Under the pieces are notes generated by a model. The model saw nothing but the letters and a program-made list of their open reading frames with translations, had not been told where the DNA came from and did no database searches. 37,565 nt of DNA, taken from an uncultured Eubacteriales bacterium. Its GTDB lineage: Bacteria > Bacillota > Clostridia > Peptostreptococcales > Anaerovoracaceae. Positions within the stretch are counted from its first letter, which is position 1. Each line of letters begins with the position of its first letter. The position numbers were made by a program, and so were the translations under genes. Below are positions 31,998-37,565 of the stretch, in pieces. The DNA lies in NCBI GenBank assembly GCA_902774265.1, contig CACYHR010000033.1, positions 1 through 37,565 of the forward strand, given 5' to 3'.

Positions 31998-34141
31998 AGA
32001 ATATCATCAACATTATCAAACATGACGCCCGCAAGGCGACCGGAAGCGTGGTGGCAATAATTATAATTATGGGACTATGTATAGTTCCATGTCTTTACGC
32101 GTGGTTCAATATAATGTCAAACTGGGCGCCTTATGATGCAGAAGCAACCGGCCGCATCAAGGTCGCGGTTTCAAGTGCGGACGAGGGTGCGGATATGTTC
32201 GGGATCGAACTCAATGTCGGAGAAAAGATTATCGACGCTCTCAAAGCAAACGACATGATCGGCTGGACATTTACCGAATCGGGCGATGAGGCTGTAGAGG
32301 GAGTACGCTCCGGAGATTATTACGCGGCACTTATAATTCCTGAAGGATTCAGCCGCGATGTAATGAGCTTTCTGGACGGCGATCTTACAAATCCGAAAAT
32401 AATCTACTACGAAAACGAAAAGAAAAACGCCATCGCGCCTAAGATCACCGGCAAAGCCAAGACCGCTCTGCAGGAACAGGTCAACGCCACTTTTGTGGAA
32501 ACGCTTGCTCAGTACACGACAGAAGCGGCTTCTGCGTTAGAGGCAAGCGGAAAGGATCCGCGCGAGATGATGAGGGATGTCGGAGATAAGATCGAGACCA
32601 TGCGCGACAGACTTGACGGTATAATTGTCGTGGTAAACTCCGCCGGAAGTCTGTCTGATTCTGCTCAGCAGCTGCTGGCGACTTCGGACACCCTTATTGA
32701 CAGCACTCAGGACGCCCTTAAACAGGAAAAGAAAATACTTGATTCGATCGATGAAGGCATAGATAAGGGCAATGAGGAATATGAAAAGCAGCAGACAAAG
32801 GCCGAAAAAGCAGCAAAGGAAATTGAAAAATCCATGCGAGCTCTGGCCAAAGATGCGCTCAAGATACTCGACAATAAGATAGCTTTCAAAGTGTTTGTTA
32901 CCAAGGATCTACGGGACAAACAAAAAGAAGTATCAAAGCTGCAGAAGACTGCAAAATCATTTGCAGATGTATTCGGTAAACTCGGTTTCTCCTCGCTGTC
33001 TTCGCAGTTCAAAGAGCTGGCGAAAGGACTTGATGATATATATGACGATCTTGAAAATATGAAGACTGTCGATGCCGACGACCGTGACGAGAGAAAGAAA
33101 GCCGTTTCTGCGCTGAGCGATGATATTTCTGCGGTGCTTGATATTCTGGAGGGCATCGATGAATCGCTCGAATCCGATGTCGACGCCAAATACAGCAAGG
33201 CGGTCGGTGATACAAGATCCGCGATCAGCAGCGTCAGGTCGCTTCTGAACACTACGAGCGGAGACCTCGGAAGTGTAAGCAATCTGCTCGGCGGGTACAC
33301 GGATTCGCTTGACGAGCTCGAAAACAGTCTGGACAAGACGAACATGACAGTCAGGTCGCTGCAGGAGGGAATGGATACTGTGGCCGGCATAGTTTATAAT
33401 GCCGCGGGCGACAGACTTATGAACGGACTTGCCGATCTGCTGACAGGCAGCGGCAGTTCGGTCGCGGAGTTCCTGGCCGAGCCGGTGAAAATGGATACGG
33501 AAGTTATTTATCCGGTCCGCGAATACGGATCGGCAATGGCGCCTTTCTATACCGTTCTGGCGCAGTGGGTCGGAGCTATACTGACTGCAGTTCTTATCAA
33601 GGTCAAAGTCAGGAAAAGGGATGATCTCGTAGACCCGAAACTGCATGAGAGATTTTTCGGACGCTTCGGACTGTATATGTTCGTGGGACTGGCTCAGGCC
33701 CTGATCGTATCATTCGGAGATCTGTGGTATATCGGGATACAGTGCGAGGCACCGATTAAATTTATTCTGGCTGCGTGCGTAAACGGCGTCGCATTTATGA
33801 TGTTCAATTATGTACTCGTCTTCGCTCTCGACAACATCGGACTCGGAGCCGCGGTAATCGTTCTGGTGCTGCAGGTTGCGGGATCCGGCGGAACCTATCC
33901 GGTCGAGGTCCTGCCGACTATATTCAAGGTCATGTATCCGTTCATGCCTTTCAAATATTCAATGGATGCTATGCGTGAATGCGTCTGCGGAATGTATGGA
34001 AACACATACTGGGAATGCATAGGAATGCTGATACTGATGACGGCTGTTGCGGTCGTTTTCGGACTCGTCATGTACAGACCTATGCGCGGAATGAACCGTT
34101 TGATAGCGGAAAGCAAGGAAAAGAGCGAGATAATGCTGTAA
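31994..34141 (+). CDS. YhgE/Pip family membrane protein, second of pair
   Basis: A 715-residue YhgE/Pip protein with the same plan as the first: an N-terminal membrane helix ending LYAWFNIMSNWAPY, an extracytoplasmic coiled-coil region (about 190-470), and C-terminal membrane helices (about 510-705) with GSGGTYPVEVLP and FKYSMDAMRECVCGMY. The two share these landmarks but differ over most of the middle, so they are old paralogues and not a recent duplication. The start overlaps the stop of the coiled-coil gene by four bases. The operon appears to end here. No obvious U-tailed terminator follows before the EAL gene's promoter. The likely arrangement is a hetero-oligomeric envelope complex with the first YhgE. 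Confidence 0.88.
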   Translation: MKNIINIIKHDARKATGSVVAIIIIMGLCIVPCLYAWFNIMSNWAPYDAEATGRIKVAVSSADEGADMFGIELNVGEKIIDALKANDMIGWTFTESGDEAVEGVRSGDYYAALIIPEGFSRDVMSFLDGDLTNPKIIYYENEKKNAIAPKITGKAKTALQEQVNATFVETLAQYTTEAASALEASGKDPREMMRDVGDKIETMRDRLDGIIVVVNSAGSLSDSAQQLLATSDTLIDSTQDALKQEKKILDSIDEGIDKGNEEYEKQQTKAEKAAKEIEKSMRALAKDALKILDNKIAFKVFVTKDLRDKQKEVSKLQKTAKSFADVFGKLGFSSLSSQFKELAKGLDDIYDDLENMKTVDADDRDERKKAVSALSDDISAVLDILEGIDESLESDVDAKYSKAVGDTRSAISSVRSLLNTTSGDLGSVSNLLGGYTDSLDELENSLDKTNMTVRSLQEGMDTVAGIVYNAAGDRLMNGLADLLTGSGSSVAEFLAEPVKMDTEVIYPVREYGSAMAPFYTVLAQWVGAILTAVLIKVKVRKRDDLVDPKLHERFFGRFGLYMFVGLAQALIVSFGDLWYIGIQCEAPIKFILAACVNGVAFMMFNYVLVFALDNIGLGAAVIVLVLQVAGSGGTYPVEVLPTIFKVMYPFMPFKYSMDAMRECVCGMYGNTYWECIGMLILMTAVAVVFGLVMYRPMRGMNRLIAESKEKSEIML

Positions 34142-34239
34142 AACGTCGAATTGCGGTACGGTTGGGCCGGATCGTTCGGATTATTGAATGTTTTTATGGC
34201 CGGGGCTTTGTTTATAAGTGTATATTCGGCGCATATTCG

Positions 34240-34268
34240 TTGAAAATACACGGATATGAATATATAAT
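34240..34268 (+). promoter_or_regulatory. near-consensus sigma-70 promoter for the EAL gene
   Basis: TTGAAA (34240-34245), a 17-bp spacer, and perfect TATAAT (34263-34268). The start codon lies about 80 bp downstream with GGGAG (34337-34341) as ribosome binding site. Confidence 0.85.
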
Positions 34269-34348
34269 ATACAAGTGTTTGCAGGCATTTGACTATGCGC
34301 TAAAGAATCTTTACTGTAATTTGCTGTGAGCTTATCGGGAGACTCACT

Positions 34349-37252
34349 ATGGATAAACTGGACATTCTTAAAATCCTTGACAGCAATGAGAATACTTCTC
34401 TGTCGATTGCAGAAATGCTGAGACGGACGACCTATGATGAGCTTATCGAGATAGATGCAGGCAATCATTTGTTCCGCTTTATAGATCATATTCAGGGCAA
34501 ATACAGAGGGATCACTACTGAAGGCAGCCTCGAACGCTTTATTGAATACTCTGCAGATCATTTTATTCATCCCGAAGACCGGGAGCGTTACCTTGATACA
34601 TACGGCGATATAGACAGGCTCAGAAAAAGACTTTGTGAATCAGGCGGGGCTTTCGCCGTGAACATACGCGAAAAGGCTGTAGACGGGAGCTGGGTGTCGA
34701 CAAGACAGCTGGTGGTCAGCGGGGAGGTCATGGATCTTCCGTCCGATCTCATATACTGCTTCGTCTATGACGTAAGGGACAGGAGGCATCGCGGAACAAA
34801 CAGCGGCGTCGGTACACATACCAATTATATCGGGCGCAAACTGATGCCGGATGAGATCACCGGACTGCTCGTCGGTTTTGATTTCTTCAGCTCGATACAG
34901 AATATGCTCCAGGAAATGGACAGCAGCTGGTGCGTCATAGATGTGTTTATCGAAAATTTCAAGCTTATGCTGGACTGGTACGGTCTCGAGCAGGGCAGAT
35001 ATATACTTTCCCAGATAGGGGAGCTGATGGCAAGGACGGCAGCATCCGAAGGCGGATATGCAGGCTACATGGGACGTGAGAGCTTTTGCCTCGTGCTGCA
35101 TTACGATCAGCAAAAGATCGAAGACCTGTACGACAGCATACGCAGGATCGTTTCTTCGGTAAGCATGATGGACGGATTCCGGCCAGTTATGGGTATAGCC
35201 ATGATAGACGGAAGCCTGAACTATCTGCAGGAATACTATAACAGAGCCGATCTGACTTCGGCGGAAATAACAGATGAAGGCATTCGCAGGATACGTATTT
35301 ATGACACGAACCTGCACAAACAGAACGCTTACGAATATGATATCGCGTACCAGTTCCGTGAAGCCATGGAAGCCGGCAATATTTCATTCTGGCTGCAGCC
35401 GCAGATTAGAGTATCTAACGGCAAACTCGTCGGTGCCGAGGCGCTGGCCAGATGGATCAAGGAAGACGGAGATATGATATCGCCGGCGGTATTCGTTCCG
35501 GTGCTCGAAAAATACAAACTTGTCACTGAGCTGGATAAGTTCATATGGGAATCCGTATGCAAGTGGCTCAGCGGATGGAAAGCAAAAGGGCACAAGTCCG
35601 TGCCTGTATCGATAAATGTTTCGCAGCTCGATGCGACGGCGCTCAATCTGCCGGAATACATAGCAAAGCTGCTGGCAAAATACAGCCTGACGCCTTCGGA
35701 TATAAAGATCGAATTTACCGAGACAACCTTCGCAGAGGATATCGAGTCGATACATGAAGCGATACGAAAGCTGCGTGATATGGGCTTCCGCGTGATGATG
35801 GATGATTTCGGCAGCGGATATTCATCTCTCAATATGCTGAGAAAGTTCAGTGTAGATGTGATCAAGCTCGATGCGGGTTTCCTGTCGGTCGACAAGGAAG
35901 AAAGGGATAAGGGTATCAGCATACTCGAATCCGTAATGAACATGACGACCAGAATGGCAACGCCAATTATTGCCGAGGGTGTCGAGGACAAGCAGCAGAT
36001 GATATTTCTGCGGGAATACGGATGCCGCTACATGCAGGGATTCTATTTCTACAAACCGATGCCTGTATCCGAGTTCGAGGAGCTGATCGCTGACGAGAGT
36101 GTGATCGAAACCAAGGTTCTCAGATTCAAGGCGAACCAGCAGATCAGAGCAAGAGAGCTGTTTGACGAGAACATATACAGCGATTCGATGCTTAACAGCA
36201 TACTCGGCCCGGTAGCTTTCTACAGGTGGAAGGGCGACAATGTTGATATAATCAGATATAACGAGCAGTTCTACGAGATGGTGGGGATAGAGCTCGAACA
36301 GATGGAGGAAAGAAGCCTGGGGATACAGGAATATCTCTATCCGCCTGACAGGGAAAAGTTCATTGAACTGCTGCGGCGGGCCTCCGAAAACTATGTTGTC
36401 GGGGCGAGAGATGTCATAAGGGTGTACAAACCAAACGGCCTTCTGATGTGGCTCATGGTCATGGTGTTCTATCTCAGCGAGGATGAGGACGGCAAGCTGT
36501 TCTATGCATCGACCAGCGATATAACTGATCTGCAGCTTGTGAACAGCGGACTGCCGGGCGGATATATACGCTGTGCAGCGGATGATGACTATGAGTTCCT
36601 TCATATCAGCAATAATATGATGGAACTTGTCGGATATGATTCCGAAGAAATAAAAGAACTATTTGACAACAAGCTGTCAAATATGATACACACTGATGAT
36701 ATAGAGACTGTTCGCAGAGAATCGGAAGATATCAAGGCAGGAAAGCCAGGCGTAGTGATAACGCCGTACAGGATCAAGCGAAAACGCGGTGACTACATAT
36801 ACGTGGCGGAGCAGAGTATACTGAGTGATAAGTTCGGTGCTCTCTGCTGGCAGAGTATGCTGATCGATGTCACTGATGTCATGAAGCTGCGAAACCAGAT
36901 GTATCTGCTGACAGAGGCATACAAGAGCACAGTATTATTCCTGCACAGGGAGAACGGTAATCTGGTATACGATGTAGTCGTAAACGGCCTTGAAAAAATA
37001 CTGGGAATGGATTCCGCCGAGCTGGAAACCTACCTGAATGACGGAGTGTTCTGCCATTATATCAGGGAATATAATAATGACATTCCTCATAATGAATATA
37101 CTGAGAGATTCGTCGGGCAGTTAACGGCAAATCAGAAGATAATCAATGTCGACCTGCCGGGAGACAGACATCTGAAGCTTCTGGCCCGTGCCGACAGAGT
37201 CGAAGACGAAAAAAGCGAGACTGAGTACATACTGAACCTCAGTCTGGCGTAG
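34349..37252 (+). CDS. c-di-GMP phosphodiesterase (EAL) with PAS-like and degenerate GGDEF regions
   Basis: A 967-residue cytoplasmic protein with no membrane helix. Order: an N-terminal PAS-like region (about 30-150); a GGDEF-fold region (about 175-330) in which the signature is M241-GRESF, so cyclase activity is lost; an EAL domain (about 335-590) with E364-A-L, SINVSQ, IEFTET, D485-D486-FG, VIKLD, AEGVED and MQGFYFYKP all intact; then two PAS-like regions (about 615-730 and 735-850) and a ~115-residue tail. It should hydrolyse c-di-GMP to pGpG, under control of signals sensed by the PAS parts, affecting motility, adhesion or envelope traits. Output domains usually lie at the C-terminus, so sensors after the EAL are less common. 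It has its own strong promoter. Confidence 0.9.
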   Translation: MDKLDILKILDSNENTSLSIAEMLRRTTYDELIEIDAGNHLFRFIDHIQGKYRGITTEGSLERFIEYSADHFIHPEDRERYLDTYGDIDRLRKRLCESGGAFAVNIREKAVDGSWVSTRQLVVSGEVMDLPSDLIYCFVYDVRDRRHRGTNSGVGTHTNYIGRKLMPDEITGLLVGFDFFSSIQNMLQEMDSSWCVIDVFIENFKLMLDWYGLEQGRYILSQIGELMARTAASEGGYAGYMGRESFCLVLHYDQQKIEDLYDSIRRIVSSVSMMDGFRPVMGIAMIDGSLNYLQEYYNRADLTSAEITDEGIRRIRIYDTNLHKQNAYEYDIAYQFREAMEAGNISFWLQPQIRVSNGKLVGAEALARWIKEDGDMISPAVFVPVLEKYKLVTELDKFIWESVCKWLSGWKAKGHKSVPVSINVSQLDATALNLPEYIAKLLAKYSLTPSDIKIEFTETTFAEDIESIHEAIRKLRDMGFRVMMDDFGSGYSSLNMLRKFSVDVIKLDAGFLSVDKEERDKGISILESVMNMTTRMATPIIAEGVEDKQQMIFLREYGCRYMQGFYFYKPMPVSEFEELIADESVIETKVLRFKANQQIRARELFDENIYSDSMLNSILGPVAFYRWKGDNVDIIRYNEQFYEMVGIELEQMEERSLGIQEYLYPPDREKFIELLRRASENYVVGARDVIRVYKPNGLLMWLMVMVFYLSEDEDGKLFYASTSDITDLQLVNSGLPGGYIRCAADDDYEFLHISNNMMELVGYDSEEIKELFDNKLSNMIHTDDIETVRRESEDIKAGKPGVVITPYRIKRKRGDYIYVAEQSILSDKFGALCWQSMLIDVTDVMKLRNQMYLLTEAYKSTVLFLHRENGNLVYDVVVNGLEKILGMDSAELETYLNDGVFCHYIREYNNDIPHNEYTERFVGQLTANQKIINVDLPGDRHLKLLARADRVEDEKSETEYILNLSLA

Positions 37253-37266
37253 GAACCTTAGTTTAG

Positions 37267-37565
<299 letters not shown>

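Overview
The window looks like chromosomal DNA of a mid-GC Firmicute, most likely an anaerobic gut- or mouth-type Clostridia. This is an inference. It rests on strong AGGAGG-type ribosome binding sites, TTGACA/TATAAT promoters, U-tailed terminators, and a gene set familiar from that class: a YhgE/Pip pair, AI-2E permeases, a TetM-like GTPase with a YacP domain, methionine gamma-lyase and PLD-type cardiolipin synthase. No tRNA, rRNA, IS element, prophage, CRISPR array or cas operon was seen.

Layout, left to right. 1-3743: a GPH-type sugar:cation symporter and an ANL adenylating enzyme, closed by a terminator. 3744-15915: two paralogous SDF (dicarboxylate/amino acid:cation) symporters, each with an N-terminal domain resembling a degenerate GHKL ATPase. 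They flank an AI-2E permease and a divergent ParE/ParC-like type IIA topoisomerase pair, and a large MscS-type channel with extracytoplasmic sensor-like regions follows. 16031-21121: cardiolipin synthase, a MATE exporter, and an orphan protein that looks like a CARF-HEPN (Csm6/Csx1/TM1812-like) ribonuclease, ending at a terminator. 21365-22570 on the minus strand: methionine gamma-lyase with a near-consensus promoter. 22894-24643: a GNAT acetyltransferase plus a second AI-2E permease. 24860-25639: a single-gene unit for a nucleoside phosphorylase/nucleosidase, AT-richer by eye than its neighbours. 26067-29093: a TetM/EF-G-like GTPase fused to a YacP/Rae1-type NYN nuclease domain. 29241-34141: a tightly packed YhgE - coiled-coil membrane protein - YhgE operon. 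34349-37252: a c-di-GMP phosphodiesterase (EAL) with PAS-like and degenerate GGDEF regions and a strong promoter. 37411-end: the start of gapA (glyceraldehyde-3-phosphate dehydrogenase).

Most genes lie on the plus strand in short operons and concern the envelope: transport, phospholipid synthesis, osmotic release and YhgE machinery. The most notable items are the orphan CARF-HEPN candidate, the GTPase-NYN fusion that joins an A-site-binding factor to an A-site mRNA nuclease type, the paired GHKL-SDF fusion transporters, and an interspersed inverted-repeat element of about 75-80 bp present twice (21150-21229 and 29132-29206). All assignments come from reading motifs by eye. No database search was possible.
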